A DNA stretch of 64,000 nucleotides from Paenibacillus sp. MAEPY2 (GCF_000499205.1 NZ_AWUK01000004.1:62001-126000); one strand, 5' to 3'; shown: positions 53,885 to 62,664, counted from the stretch's first letter. Numbers and translations: made by a program. The notes: generated by a model not told the origin, from the sequence alone.

Positions 53885-54562
53885 CTAACGATATAAACCG
53901 ATGATTAACCTCGCCAGATCTACATACATATTCTGAGCAAATTGATATAAAGGTTGAATCGTCGCATTTTGCAATGGAGGAATGACAAGGATCAAAAGGA
54001 AAATAAATATGGACCATTGCTCTACCCCTTGCAGCTTCCGGCTGATGGAAGGCGGCAGAATATCCTCCAGAATTCGATATCCGTCCAATGGAGGCAACGG
54101 AATCAGGTTAAAGAGAAACAGGAAAAAGTTCGTTAGGTTAAATATGGAGAAAAACATGGAAATTGCTGTAAGCAAACGCTCATTTTCAATGCTACCCAGT
54201 GCTCCCGAACCAACCAACGAAGCATAGATGATTGTACCGATGATCGCCAGCAGCAAATTGCTTACAGGCCCAGCAACGGATACTATGACGCCCATTAGTC
54301 TAGGTTTGTCAAAATTGGCCCGATTGACCGGAACCGGACGGGCCCAGCCGAAACCGGCAATAACGAGCAGCAGTACACCGAACAAGTCAAAGTGTACGAC
54401 CGGATTCAGTGTAACCCGACCTAGAAGCTTGGCCGTCGGATCACCAAATTTGTTGGCAAAATACGCATGAGAGAATTCATGCACCGTAAAAGCAATCAGG
54501 ATGGTCAGCAGGAAAAACGGCAGTTGATCCAGCGGATAACGAAAGAACGAGTTCAAATCCAT
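53885..54562 (-). CDS. Site-2 protease family (M50) membrane protein
   Basis: A 225-residue membrane protein with five to six helices. The zinc motif HEFSHAYFA lies near residue 28, and the second site (NLIPLPPLDGYRIL) near 150. It is the short YwhC/Rv-type M50 form with no PDZ domain. Such proteases cut membrane-embedded segments of other proteins; substrates are unknown. It sits three bases downstream of prmA and may be coupled to it. Confidence 0.88.
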   Translation of the reverse strand: MDLNSFFRYPLDQLPFFLLTILIAFTVHEFSHAYFANKFGDPTAKLLGRVTLNPVVHFDLFGVLLLVIAGFGWARPVPVNRANFDKPRLMGVIVSVAGPVSNLLLAIIGTIIYASLVGSGALGSIENERLLTAISMFFSIFNLTNFFLFLFNLIPLPPLDGYRILEDILPPSISRKLQGVEQWSIFIFLLILVIPPLQNATIQPLYQFAQNMYVDLARLIIGLYR

Positions 54563-54565
54563 CGG

Positions 54566-55531
54566 TTACCTCTTTCTGGCTACAAACGCGATCCAGTCCT
54601 CATCGCGGTGCACCGAACTGATTTCGAAGCCGGAAGCAACGAGCGCATCATGGACAATCTGTTCTTTATTTTTCCAGATGCCTGAAGTAATATAAACGCC
54701 GCCTGACTCAAGTGCATGGTAGACATCATCCACAAACATCATAATAACCTCGGCCAAAATATTGGCAACGATAACTTTCACCGGAAGCTTCACGCCCAGA
54801 GCAGGGTCCTGACTACCCAGAACCGACAGTAGATCACTTTCTTTAACGGTAATTTGTTGTTCCAGCCCATTCAGTTCCACATTTTCCTTGGCACTGATTA
54901 CGGCAACAGGATCGAGGTCCAGCGCCAATACATGTTTTGCACCAAGGTGGATCGCTCCGATGGCCAAAATGCCAGAGCCTGTGCCTACGTCAATGACTTC
55001 CTCACCACCCTGAATGACCGATTCCAGTGTGCGCAGACATAGCGAAGTGGTTGGATGTGTTCCCGTACCAAACGCCATGCCTGGATCAAGCTCAATTATT
55101 TTCTCATTCGGGCTTTCCGGTGTATACTCTTCCCATGTCGGTTTAATGGTTAGACGTTCCGAGACACGCACCGGTTTGAAGTATTGTTTCCAGGCATTCG
55201 CCCAGTCATTTTCATCCACTGTTCGAGTCTCAAAACGTACCTCACCCGTTTGGATATCGAATTCGGAAAGCTGTTCAATTCGTGGACTTACTTCCAGTTG
55301 CAATGCCTCCATATCCGTACCTTCGGAGAAATATCCTTTAATGACGGCAAAGCCTTCAGGAATATCATTCAAAGGAAACTCGTACAACTCGCCATACGTC
55401 GTATCCCGTTTTTTATTTAAAGTACCGGACTCTTCAATCGAGACCCCTCCAGCACCCGCTTCATGTAAAAAATTCGAAATCATCTCCACAGCTTCTTCTG
55501 TGGTATGTATAGTTAGTTCATGCCATAACAT
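54566..55531 (-). CDS. prmA: Ribosomal protein L11 methyltransferase PrmA
   Basis: A 321-residue PrmA that trimethylates L11. An N-terminal substrate-recognition domain (LWHELTIHTTEEAVEMISNFLHEAGAGGVSIE) is followed by a class I methyltransferase with DVGTGSGILAIGAIHLGA and the NILA motif (VIVANILAEVI). The start is the ATG at 55531 with GAGGAGG 11 bases upstream; the longer frame to 55558 covers the ribosome site. It belongs to the dnaJ-prmA-rsmE-mtaB order, here with an M50 protease and stress genes inserted. Confidence 0.95.
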   Translation of the reverse strand: MLWHELTIHTTEEAVEMISNFLHEAGAGGVSIEESGTLNKKRDTTYGELYEFPLNDIPEGFAVIKGYFSEGTDMEALQLEVSPRIEQLSEFDIQTGEVRFETRTVDENDWANAWKQYFKPVRVSERLTIKPTWEEYTPESPNEKIIELDPGMAFGTGTHPTTSLCLRTLESVIQGGEEVIDVGTGSGILAIGAIHLGAKHVLALDLDPVAVISAKENVELNGLEQQITVKESDLLSVLGSQDPALGVKLPVKVIVANILAEVIMMFVDDVYHALESGGVYITSGIWKNKEQIVHDALVASGFEISSVHRDEDWIAFVARKR

Positions 55532-55624
55532 ACTTCTTTTTTCCTCCTCATTTTTCAAACATCCCCACCATTGTACTACACAAGCGAGCAGGAGTACAAA
55601 ACCGCGGCAGTAAAAGAAACAACA

Positions 55625-55668
55625 AAAACAGGATACCCGCAGCCTTCACTGCTCGAATACCCTGTTTT
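55625..55668 (-). terminator. Terminator after the 128-residue stress-type gene
   Basis: AAAACAGG and CCTGTTTT form the base of a stem, with inner GCAG/CTGC pairs. The minus-strand tail is TTTTTGTTTG. It lies about 25 bases past the stop at 55695. Confidence 0.8.
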
Positions 55669-55694
55669 AATTCTGACATGACTTGATTAACTTG

Positions 55695-56087
55695 TTAATA
55701 AAAGCGTCCACCGTTCTGCGTAATCATCTCTGCAGCTTGGGGGAGAGAGTCACTGGATACGGATACGGTCAGCAAGATTTCTTGCTTGGACCTGCCTTCA
55801 GAGCCAGCTTCCGTATCGTCATACACCTGTCCACCCGACAACACCTCGGTCTCATCGCTAATGAGCGAAAGTACATTCAGCTCACCACTGAATCCCCCAA
55901 TCACAGCCATGGTCGAGTTATCCGTACCCTCAGACGCTCCTGAATCCATTGAAGACGACGAGCCATTCAGACTCTCGATACTCAGTTGGTTCGGGTGCAG
56001 CAATTCCAGCGCTCTGCGTGCAGATTCAGCCTCGGACCAGCTCATAAATACCGCTTCGATAATTACTACAGAGCGATCTTCAGTCAT
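55695..56087 (-). CDS. General-stress-17M-like small protein, paralogue 1
   Basis: A 130-residue protein. The start is the ATG of MTEDRSVVIIEAVF, which overlaps the end of the YfhD-like gene by eight bases. The N-terminal part (SWSEAESARRALELLHPNQLSIESL) and C-terminal part (ILLTVSVSSDSLPQAAEMITQNGGRFY) match the pattern of the gene at 56529: an alpha-beta segment, a Ser/Gly-rich linker, then LLTVxV and a terminal xxGG. This looks like a general-stress protein 17M-type fold. Function is unknown. Confidence 0.6.
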   Translation of the reverse strand: MTEDRSVVIIEAVFMSWSEAESARRALELLHPNQLSIESLNGSSSSMDSGASEGTDNSTMAVIGGFSGELNVLSLISDETEVLSGGQVYDDTEAGSEGRSKQEILLTVSVSSDSLPQAAEMITQNGGRFY

Positions 56088-56259
56088 GAATCTCCCGACC
56101 CTGACGACGATCGGCTGCTTCACTGCGGCGCAAAGCCTCTATATCTTCATGATCCGCAGCTTCGGCACTGAATTCTACATCCTCATTTTTGGCGGACTGC
56201 ATTCGCTTCATCTTTTCCGTTTTCGTCAAAATCTTGCCTGGACGTTCATGTTCTGCCAT
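56080..56259 (-). CDS. YfhD-like small acidic protein
   Basis: A 59-residue protein not long enough for usual gene finders. It begins MAEHERPGKILTKTEKMKRM and contains DVEFSAEAADHEDIEALRR, a segment typical of YfhD-type small proteins of spore-formers. The ATG at 56259 has GGAGGAG eight bases upstream. It shares an eight-base overlap (ATGACTGA) with the next gene. A repeat element ends 28 bases upstream of its start. Confidence 0.7.
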   Translation of the reverse strand: MAEHERPGKILTKTEKMKRMQSAKNEDVEFSAEAADHEDIEALRRSEAADRRQGREIHD

Positions 56260-56286
56260 CGTTATGCTCCTCCTTCAAATTAGGTT

Positions 56287-56517
56287 CTATATAAAATGAA
56301 CTAATACTTGTTACACTGTACCACTCCGATTGTAGTACCATCCTCCGATCGCTGTTATCCCCAGATTTCTTCATCTCCCTTCTTAAAGGGAGAAATCCGG
56401 TGATAGCATATGCTTCCGAAGTAGCTTTCTTACGAAAGCTTTCAGGCGAACGCTTCGCTTCTTCAGATTGGTTCTACACCCTCCGTTAAAGTGTAATTCA
56501 TTGTCCATCTTATATAG
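56287..56517 (-). repeat. Self-complementary intergenic element, copy F
   Basis: About 231 bp. The ends CTATATAAAATGAAC and (read back) CTATATAAGATGGAC match, then TTACACT pairs with AGTGTAA, and TGTAGTACCA with TGGTTCTACA. The core is CGATCGCTGTTATCCCC with ATCCGGTGATA. An extra ~38-bp stretch (56406-56443) holding the hairpin AGCTTTC/GAAAGCT is inserted before GGCGAACGCTTCGC. It is oriented toward the YfhD-like gene. Confidence 0.78.
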
Positions 56518-56528
56518 ATTTGGTGAAA

Positions 56529-56897
56529 CTAGATCATACCGCCGGCTTGTTCGATAATGGATAGGGCGCGGTGATGTACGGCCTCGTCAACGACGACGGT
56601 CAGCAATACATTTCTGCCTGTCGGACCCTCTTGTCCGCCATCGCTCATACCACTCGCAGAAGGATCTGCTGCAGCCATGATTCCCGCGCTGGCATTCGTG
56701 CCTAAAGCACCTGGTACCCAGGAAGAAAAACTGCCTGATACACCTGGCGTATAGGATGCTCCGCTTGGTCCGACACCCGCATAACGACTGAATCGATTGA
56801 TGGACAGGTCTTCCACTCGTAATGCCTCCAGTTTTTTGGCCGCCCCTTCCGCCTGCTCCGGGCTATGGAAATAAGCCAAAATATTTTTCTCGGTCAT
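56529..56897 (-). CDS. General-stress-17M-like small protein, paralogue 2
   Basis: A 122-residue protein from the ATG of MTEKNILAYFHSPEQAEGAAKKLEALRV, with AGGTG six bases upstream. It has a Ser/Gly/Ala-rich central linker and a C-terminal NVLLTVVVDEAVHHRALSIIEQAGGMI. It is clearly paralogous to the gene at 55695. The pattern resembles YflT/GS17M-type proteins, known from stress regulons, but the match is by eye. Function is unknown. Confidence 0.6.
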   Translation of the reverse strand: MTEKNILAYFHSPEQAEGAAKKLEALRVEDLSINRFSRYAGVGPSGASYTPGVSGSFSSWVPGALGTNASAGIMAAADPSASGMSDGGQEGPTGRNVLLTVVVDEAVHHRALSIIEQAGGMI

Positions 56898-56986
56898 CTG
56901 GTTCACCTGCTTCCCTAGATTCGGCACACAGCAAACCACTGAATGCTCATGTCTGGTATCTTTCCGCAACCGTGACCATATTATGC

Positions 56987-57029
56987 AAAAAAGGACACCC
57001 TGCGGAAAAAACCGCTGCGGTGTCCTTTT
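56987..57029 (-). terminator. Terminator after dnaJ
   Basis: AAAAGGACACC and GGTGTCCTTTT, with inner TGCGG/CCGC pairing, form the stem. Read on the minus strand it has TTTTTTGC after it, about 18 bases past the dnaJ stop. Confidence 0.88.
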
Positions 57030-57046
57030 ATATTAATGATTAAGAC

Positions 57047-58168
57047 TCAGTCTCCACGGAAGGCCCGTTTCACCCGGTCAAAGAAGGATTGCTCATGCTC
57101 ATGAGTTTGTTCTCCATCCAGCGCAGCGATTTGGCGTAGCAGATCTTTCTGCTCGTCATTCAGCTTGCTAGGCGTAACTACAACGACTTTCACATGCTGA
57201 TCCCCTTGTCCCATGCCGCGCAGGCGTGGTACGCCTTTGCCTTTGAGACGGAAATACGTTCCCGTTTGCGTACCTGCAGGTACTTTCAGCTTCACTTTCT
57301 CGGACAGCGTTGGAATTTCAATCTCATCACCCAATGCTGCCTGAGCAAAGGTGAGTGGAATTTCGCAATAGATATCATCGCCTTCACGCTCGAAGAAGTC
57401 ATGTGATTTCACACGGATGACAATATACAGATCTCCTGCTGGTCCTCCGCGCAGACCCCCTTCTCCTTCACCAGTCATACGCAATTGAGCGCCGTCATCT
57501 ACACCCGCTGGAATGCGGACATGAATTTTGCGTTGTTTGCGTACTTTACCACTGCCGCTGCACGTTGTACATTTTTCCTTGATAATTTGTCCGGAACCGT
57601 TACAGTTCGAACAAGCACGACGGTTGACCATTCGACCAAACGGTGTATTTTGAACCACTTCCTGTTGACCGCTACCTTGGCAGACGGAACAGGTTTCCGG
57701 TTTGGTTCCCGGTTTGGCACCTGAACCATGACAAGTATCACAGCCTTCGGTGCGCGGAATGGTAATGTCGGTTTCCTTACCGAATACCGCTTCCTTGAAT
57801 TCAATCGTCATGGTGTATTGTAGATCGTTCCCCCGTTGCGGAGCATTCGGATCACGTCGTCCACCACCGCCGCCAAAGAACATATCGAAGATGTCGCCAA
57901 AGCCGCCGCCGCCAAAATCGCCACCGCCGCCGAAGCCGCCCTGATTCGGATCAATATGACCGTATTGGTCATATTGTGCCCGCTTCTGGCCGTCACTGAC
58001 TACATCATAAGCTTCTTTAACTTCCTTAAATTTGGCTTCCGCGTCAGCAGCCTTGTTTACGTCAGGGTGATACTGACGGGCAAGCTTGCGGTATGCCTTT
58101 TTGATATCCTCGTCGCTGGCATTTTTGCTGACGCCGAGTACCTCATAATAATCACGTTTTTCAGCCAC
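57047..58168 (-). CDS. dnaJ: Chaperone DnaJ
   Basis: A 373-residue DnaJ. It has a J domain with HPD (about residue 34), a Gly/Phe-rich stretch (about 76-98) and four CxxCxGxG zinc repeats ([32 protein letters not shown]). The C-terminal substrate-binding domains follow. It delivers unfolded clients to DnaK and stimulates its ATPase. It follows dnaK by about 130 bases and ends the heat-shock operon at a strong hairpin. Confidence 0.97.
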   Translation of the reverse strand: MAEKRDYYEVLGVSKNASDEDIKKAYRKLARQYHPDVNKAADAEAKFKEVKEAYDVVSDGQKRAQYDQYGHIDPNQGGFGGGGDFGGGGFGDIFDMFFGGGGGRRDPNAPQRGNDLQYTMTIEFKEAVFGKETDITIPRTEGCDTCHGSGAKPGTKPETCSVCQGSGQQEVVQNTPFGRMVNRRACSNCNGSGQIIKEKCTTCSGSGKVRKQRKIHVRIPAGVDDGAQLRMTGEGEGGLRGGPAGDLYIVIRVKSHDFFEREGDDIYCEIPLTFAQAALGDEIEIPTLSEKVKLKVPAGTQTGTYFRLKGKGVPRLRGMGQGDQHVKVVVVTPSKLNDEQKDLLRQIAALDGEQTHEHEQSFFDRVKRAFRGD

Positions 58169-58297
58169 TCTTCCACCCCCATATCATTCACCATATCGCA
58201 CATCGTGACAAAAGGAAAGCCAAAGCACGGGAGCCCCGGCTATGACTTTCCCCTCGATCCGAACGTCACCGATGATTAATTCACCAAAAAACGTGAA

Positions 58298-60142
58298 TTA
58301 GTTTTGTTTTTTATCTTCATCCACAACTTCGTAATCAGCGTCTACGACGTTGTCACGTTTTGCAGAACCTTGTTGCTCTTCAGCGCCTTGAGCTGCTTGC
58401 TCTTGAGCTTGTGCTTGCTCATACAGTTTTACGGACAGTTGTTGAACGATCTCTGTCAGTTCTTCTGTAGCAGCTTTGATGTCTTCCAGATTGTCGGAAG
58501 CCAGAACGCCTTGCAGTTTTTCTTTTGCAGCATTCGCTTTTTCAACTTCACCAGCATCTGCTTTTTCGCCAAGATCTTTGATCGTTTTGTCAACAGAGTA
58601 GATCAGTTGATCTGCGCTGTTTTTCGCTTCAACGAGTTCTTTGCGTTTTTTGTCTTCTTCTGCATGCAACTCAGCATCTTTCATCATTTGTTCAACTTCA
58701 GCATCGCTCAGACCGCTGGAAGAAGTGATGGTGATTTTTTGAGTTTTGTTTGTACCTTTGTCTGTTGCAGACACGTTAACGATACCATTGGCATCAATAT
58801 CGAAGCTAACTTCGATTTGTGGAACGCCACGTGGAGCTGGTGGAATGTCTCCCAGCATGAAGCGACCGAGGGATTTGTTACCCGCTGCCATTTCGCGCTC
58901 ACCTTGCAGAACGTGAATCTCAACGCTCGGTTGGTTGTCTGCATAAGTGGAGAATACCTGGGATTTGCTTGTAGGAATCGTCGTGTTACGCTCGATCATT
59001 TTAGTGAATACGCCACCCGCAGTTTCAATACCCAGGGACAATGGAGTTACGTCAAGCAATACAACGTCTTTCACGTCACCTGTCAGTACGCCCGCTTGTA
59101 CAGCAGCACCCAAAGCTACAACTTCATCCGGGTTAACACCTTTGTGAGGCTCTTTACCTGTCAGTTTTTTGATTGCTTCCTGTACTGCAGGAATACGTGT
59201 GGAACCACCAACCAATACGATTTTGTCGATATCATTAGCTGTCATTCCAGCATCGCTCAGTGCACGACGAGTTGGTTCAAGCGTACGCTCAACCAGACCA
59301 GCAGAGATTTCTTCGAATTTCGCACGGCTCAGGTTCAACTCCAAATGTTGAGGAACCCCATCATCCACCGTGATGAACGGCAGGGAAATCGTTGTAGTCA
59401 ATACGCCGGAAAGTTCTTTTTTCGCTTTTTCCGCTGCATCTTTCAAACGTTGAACCGCTGCTTTATCTTTGCTCAAGTCAATGCCTTGATCTTTTTTGAA
59501 TTCACTTACGAGATAATCAATGATTACTTGGTCAAAGTCATCGCCACCCAGTTGGTTATCACCGCTGGTCGCTTTAACTTCGAAGAAGCCGTCACCCAGT
59601 TCAAGGATGGATACGTCGAACGTACCGCCACCCAAGTCATATACGAGAATCGTTTGGTCTTCGGATTTCTCCATACCGTATGCCAAAGCTGCTGCTGTTG
59701 GCTCGTTGACGATACGCAGAACTTCCAGACCTGCGATTTTACCTGCATCTTTGGTTGCTTGACGCTGGCTGTCATTGAAGTAAGCTGGTACCGTAATAAC
59801 TGCTTGAGTTACCGTTTGACCCAGATATGCTTCAGCATCGGATTTCAGTTTTTGCAGGATGATTGCAGAGATCTCTTGTGGAGAGTAATCTTTGCTATCG
59901 ATTGTTTCTTTGTGGGATGTACCCATATGACGTTTGATCGAGATGATTGTACGATCAGGATTCGTGATTGCTTGACGTTTAGCCGTTTCACCGACAACGC
60001 GTTCTCCATCTTTTTTGAAACCTACTACGGATGGGGTTGTACGTGCGCCTTCCGGATTTGGAATAACGACAGCCTCGCCGCCTTCCATAACCGCTACGCA
60101 TGAGTTTGTTGTTCCTAAGTCAATACCGATTACTTTGCTCAT
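58298..60142 (-). CDS. dnaK: Chaperone DnaK (Hsp70)
   Basis: A 614-residue Hsp70. The ATPase domain has [26 protein letters not shown] and [13 protein letters not shown]. The substrate-binding domain and helical lid follow, with an Ala/Gln-rich tail ending in [11 protein letters not shown]. It lacks the insertion found in Gram-negative DnaK, as expected in Firmicutes. It lies between grpE and dnaJ and has no CIRCE of its own; control comes from upstream of hrcA. Confidence 0.98.
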   Translation of the reverse strand: MSKVIGIDLGTTNSCVAVMEGGEAVVIPNPEGARTTPSVVGFKKDGERVVGETAKRQAITNPDRTIISIKRHMGTSHKETIDSKDYSPQEISAIILQKLKSDAEAYLGQTVTQAVITVPAYFNDSQRQATKDAGKIAGLEVLRIVNEPTAAALAYGMEKSEDQTILVYDLGGGTFDVSILELGDGFFEVKATSGDNQLGGDDFDQVIIDYLVSEFKKDQGIDLSKDKAAVQRLKDAAEKAKKELSGVLTTTISLPFITVDDGVPQHLELNLSRAKFEEISAGLVERTLEPTRRALSDAGMTANDIDKIVLVGGSTRIPAVQEAIKKLTGKEPHKGVNPDEVVALGAAVQAGVLTGDVKDVVLLDVTPLSLGIETAGGVFTKMIERNTTIPTSKSQVFSTYADNQPSVEIHVLQGEREMAAGNKSLGRFMLGDIPPAPRGVPQIEVSFDIDANGIVNVSATDKGTNKTQKITITSSSGLSDAEVEQMMKDAELHAEEDKKRKELVEAKNSADQLIYSVDKTIKDLGEKADAGEVEKANAAKEKLQGVLASDNLEDIKAATEELTEIVQQLSVKLYEQAQAQEQAAQGAEEQQGSAKRDNVVDADYEVVDEDKKQN

Positions 60143-60298
60143 CGGAAAATTTCCTCCCTCGACAATTTAAATGGATCAGATTGATCCTTATTTGTATTTG
60201 TTGTTCCTAATCGTGCTCTATGTGTGTACTAACCTTTATATTAAACTTCGGTGGCATCGTACAATCAAGAGTGAACTCAATTCATTCTGTAACAGAAA

Positions 60299-60877
60299 TT
60301 ATGAGCTAACTTTAACCATAGCCGGACGAAGTACTTTATCCTTCAGCATATAGCCTTTTTGGACTTCCTCAACAACGGTACCTTCTTCATACTCGTCGCT
60401 CTCCACTGACATGATCGCTTGGTGGAATTCGGGATTAAACGGTTGTCCTACCGTATCCATTGACGTCAGACCTTCATTGTTCAGTACTGTCTCCAGCTGA
60501 CGGAAGATCATTTCGATGCCTTTGGAGAAGGACTCGACTTCAGTACCTTCCGGTACAGTAGCCATGGCACGCTCGAAGTTATCAATGACCGGCACCAGTT
60601 CGGTGACCAGCTTCATCGAAGCGTATTTCGCCAGTTCTTCTTTTTCCTTTTGAGTACGACGACGGAAGTTATCAAAATCAGCTTGCGCACGAACAAAACG
60701 TTGTTGATGTTCCTCAGCTTCCGCCTTCAAACGTGCGATCTCATCTTGCTCCTGATCTGTCATCTCTTCCGCCTGTGCTTCTGCAGCTCCGGCTTCGTTG
60801 ACAGGCTCCTGCTCCGCTGCTGTAGTTGCTTCCTGTTCTTCTGCTGCGAATGATTGCTCCTCTTTCAAGATGTTCAC
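60299..60877 (-). CDS. grpE: Nucleotide exchange factor GrpE
   Basis: A 192-residue GrpE. A long acidic, coiled-coil N-terminus (EEQSFAAEEQEATTAAEQEP, then LKAEAEEHQQRFVRAQADFDNFRRRTQKEKEE) leads to the beta domain with NPEFHQAIMSVESDEYEEGTVVEEVQKGYMLKDKVLRPAMVKV. It releases ADP from DnaK. It follows hrcA closely and precedes dnaK by 156 bases that hold no other clear feature. Confidence 0.96.
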   Translation of the reverse strand: MNILKEEQSFAAEEQEATTAAEQEPVNEAGAAEAQAEEMTDQEQDEIARLKAEAEEHQQRFVRAQADFDNFRRRTQKEKEELAKYASMKLVTELVPVIDNFERAMATVPEGTEVESFSKGIEMIFRQLETVLNNEGLTSMDTVGQPFNPEFHQAIMSVESDEYEEGTVVEEVQKGYMLKDKVLRPAMVKVSS

Positions 60878-60907
60878 CTCCTTATAAGAATGAAATGGTT
60901 CATTCCC

Positions 60908-61939
60908 TTATTTGAAGCGATGTGTTAGCATTGCCGTCAAATCACGGGATAATGTATTTAAAATATGAATGACACGTGCGTAATCCATTCGCGTAGGTCC
61001 CAATATTCCGATGGAGCCCCAAGCCTCTCCATCCAATGAATAGGATGCCGTTATCAGGCTGCAATTGGCGAAGGCTTCATGATCATTCTCGGTGCCTATT
61101 CGCACCTGAATACCAGATCCACCCTGCACGGGCATCATCAATTTCATGAGTGTTGGTGTTTCATCTAGCAAGTCCAGAATATCTTTTACTTTTTCGATAT
61201 CCTTAAACTCTGGCTGGGTCAACATATTGGTGGCACCGCTAAGGAACAGACGATTGTCATGCTCGTTGTCAAAGGCGCTGTTCAGCACCTGCATGACTTC
61301 CTCATAACGTGTAATATGCCGTTCCATCTCTTGCCCAAGCTCGGTGTAGAGACGAGACTTTAATTTGTAAATCGGCACGCCGACCAGCTTGCTGTTTAAT
61401 AAACGAACTACATTCTCCATCTCCGCTACCGAAATTTCGGGTGGAATCTGAACGGTCTTGTTCTCCACCTGACCCGTGTTCGTTACGATGATGGCCACAG
61501 CCTCGCTTTCATTAAGCGGAAGCAGTTGAAAATGACGAAGTGACGTGTGAAAAACTTCCGGTCCGAGCAGGATCGAAGTATAATTCGTCATATGAGACAA
61601 AATGACCGAGGCATGCTGAATCACTTGTTCCATCACGTTCAGCTTTTCCGCAAAGAATGACTTTAGATCGTCCAGCTCTTGCGGCTCCACCTGATTCCAC
61701 GGAACCAAATGATCGACATAATATCTATAGCCTTTGTGCGAAGGAATGCGTCCAGCAGATGTATGCGGCTGTTCCAGAAAGCCCATATCTTCAAGGTCCG
61801 CCATTTCATTACGGATCGTCGCCGGACTGTATCCAACATCTCCCCTTTTGGAAATGCTTCGGGACCCTACGGGCTCAGCTGAACGGATATAGTCATCCAC
61901 TATAGCGTTCAGAATCATTCGTTGACGCTCTGTTAACAT
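60908..61939 (-). CDS. hrcA: Heat-inducible repressor HrcA
   Basis: A 343-residue HrcA. The N-terminal winged helix (MLTERQRMILNAIVDDYI, SPATIRNEMADLEDMGFL) is followed by the GAF-like and dimerisation regions. It represses class I heat-shock genes by binding CIRCE and needs GroEL for activity. The start is the ATG at 61939 with GGAGGG ten bases upstream; the frame is open to 61975. A perfect CIRCE operator lies 41 bases upstream. Confidence 0.96.
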   Translation of the reverse strand: MLTERQRMILNAIVDDYIRSAEPVGSRSISKRGDVGYSPATIRNEMADLEDMGFLEQPHTSAGRIPSHKGYRYYVDHLVPWNQVEPQELDDLKSFFAEKLNVMEQVIQHASVILSHMTNYTSILLGPEVFHTSLRHFQLLPLNESEAVAIIVTNTGQVENKTVQIPPEISVAEMENVVRLLNSKLVGVPIYKLKSRLYTELGQEMERHITRYEEVMQVLNSAFDNEHDNRLFLSGATNMLTQPEFKDIEKVKDILDLLDETPTLMKLMMPVQGGSGIQVRIGTENDHEAFANCSLITASYSLDGEAWGSIGILGPTRMDYARVIHILNTLSRDLTAMLTHRFK

Positions 61940-61979
61940 GGTGAGTATTCCCTCCTTCTGACTGCACTGTCCCATGTCG

Positions 61980-62006
61980 TTAGCACTCCAGTTAGATGAG
62001 TGCTAA
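61980..62006. promoter_or_regulatory. CIRCE operator of the hrcA-grpE-dnaK-dnaJ operon
   Basis: TTAGCACTC (61980-61988), nine-base spacer, GAGTGCTAA (61998-62006): an exact match to the CIRCE consensus. HrcA should bind here. It is placed between the promoter and the hrcA start. Confidence 0.97.
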
Positions 62007-62017
62007 GCGGTAATACA

Positions 62018-62047
62018 AAAATACCAAAATGACGTGAACATTGTCAA
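62018..62047 (-). promoter_or_regulatory. Sigma-A promoter of the heat-shock operon
   Basis: On the minus strand, a perfect TTGACA (62047-62042) and a weak -10 TATTTT (62023-62018) are separated by 18 bp, just upstream of CIRCE. An alternative -10 is TGTATT a few bases later. Confidence 0.6.
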
Positions 62048-62132
62048 GTCAGTTTGATGAGTACGCTCATCTATTTATAGTATAGACCAATGTCTCCAAG
62101 ACATAACTAATTTACTGTACATCTCATGAATT

Positions 62133-62184
62133 AAAAAGAACCGCAGGTGAGATAGAGTGTTACTCGGCTCAATCCATACGGTTC
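62133..62184 (-). terminator. Likely terminator after the GNAT gene
   Basis: GAACCG and CGGTTC form the base of a long imperfect stem with an inner GAGT/ACTC hairpin. On the minus strand TTTTTAATT follows, ten bases after the stop codon at 62194. Confidence 0.6.
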
Positions 62185-62193
62185 ATTCGTTTA

Positions 62194-62664
62194 TCAGGCT
62201 GAAATGTTCAACTCTTTCAATACGGCAATCTCATCACAGCAATCCTGTTTGCTGCAATGAACACAGTCCGTCCATACTTTTTCCGGGAAAATCTCCTTAT
62301 CCACCACGGCAAAACCGTTTTTGAGAAAAAAGGATACTTCATATGTTAACGCCATGACCTTGGGAATCTGTTGTTTCTCCGCTTCCTCTACCAGCCGATC
62401 CAGCAGCAGTGAGCCAATGCCCATGCCTTTGTGACCTTCGGAGATGCCGAGCGATCTGACTTCCACCAGATCATTGCCCAAACGGCAGAGAGATCCACAG
62501 CCCACAACCTCACCATTCACTTCAGCTACGACAAAGTGATCCAGCTGCCGTTGCAGTACTTCCCGTGAACGCGGAAGCATGATCCCACTCTCTGCATAGC
62601 CCTTAATCATTTCAAATAATGGTTCAACATCTTCCGGTACGGCTTTTCTGCATATGGCCGACAT
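62194..62664 (-). CDS. GNAT N-acetyltransferase, ArgA-like
   Basis: A 156-residue GNAT protein. The acetyl-CoA motif is EGHKGMGIGSLLLDRLVEEA near residues 80-98, and the VRSLGI strand precedes it. The C-terminus ends with FVEKVWTDC-type sequence and a cysteine cluster CVHCSKQDCCDEIAV. This resembles the N-acetylglutamate synthase-like single-domain group found near other operons; the true substrate is unknown. The cysteine cluster could bind a metal. It is alone between hemW and the hrcA promoter. Confidence 0.8.
   Translation of the reverse strand: MSAICRKAVPEDVEPLFEMIKGYAESGIMLPRSREVLQRQLDHFVVAEVNGEVVGCGSLCRLGNDLVEVRSLGISEGHKGMGIGSLLLDRLVEEAEKQQIPKVMALTYEVSFFLKNGFAVVDKEIFPEKVWTDCVHCSKQDCCDEIAVLKELNISA

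Noticed and set aside
23561-56517. The intergenic repeats as an insertion sequence or CRISPR array
   Set aside because: No transposase is encoded in or beside any copy, and the units are not regularly spaced with unique spacers. A MITE-like origin is not excluded and is discussed under the findings.
58272-58302. Possible terminator at the end of dnaK (AATTCAC/GTGAATT)
   Set aside because: The stem is short, A/T-rich, overlaps the stop codon and has no T-run; dnaJ follows and should be co-transcribed.
58304-60103. 599-codon open frame antisense to dnaK
   Set aside because: It mirrors dnaK across its whole length. Long antisense frames over dnaK are a known codon-bias artefact, and the sequence shows no domain or ribosome site.
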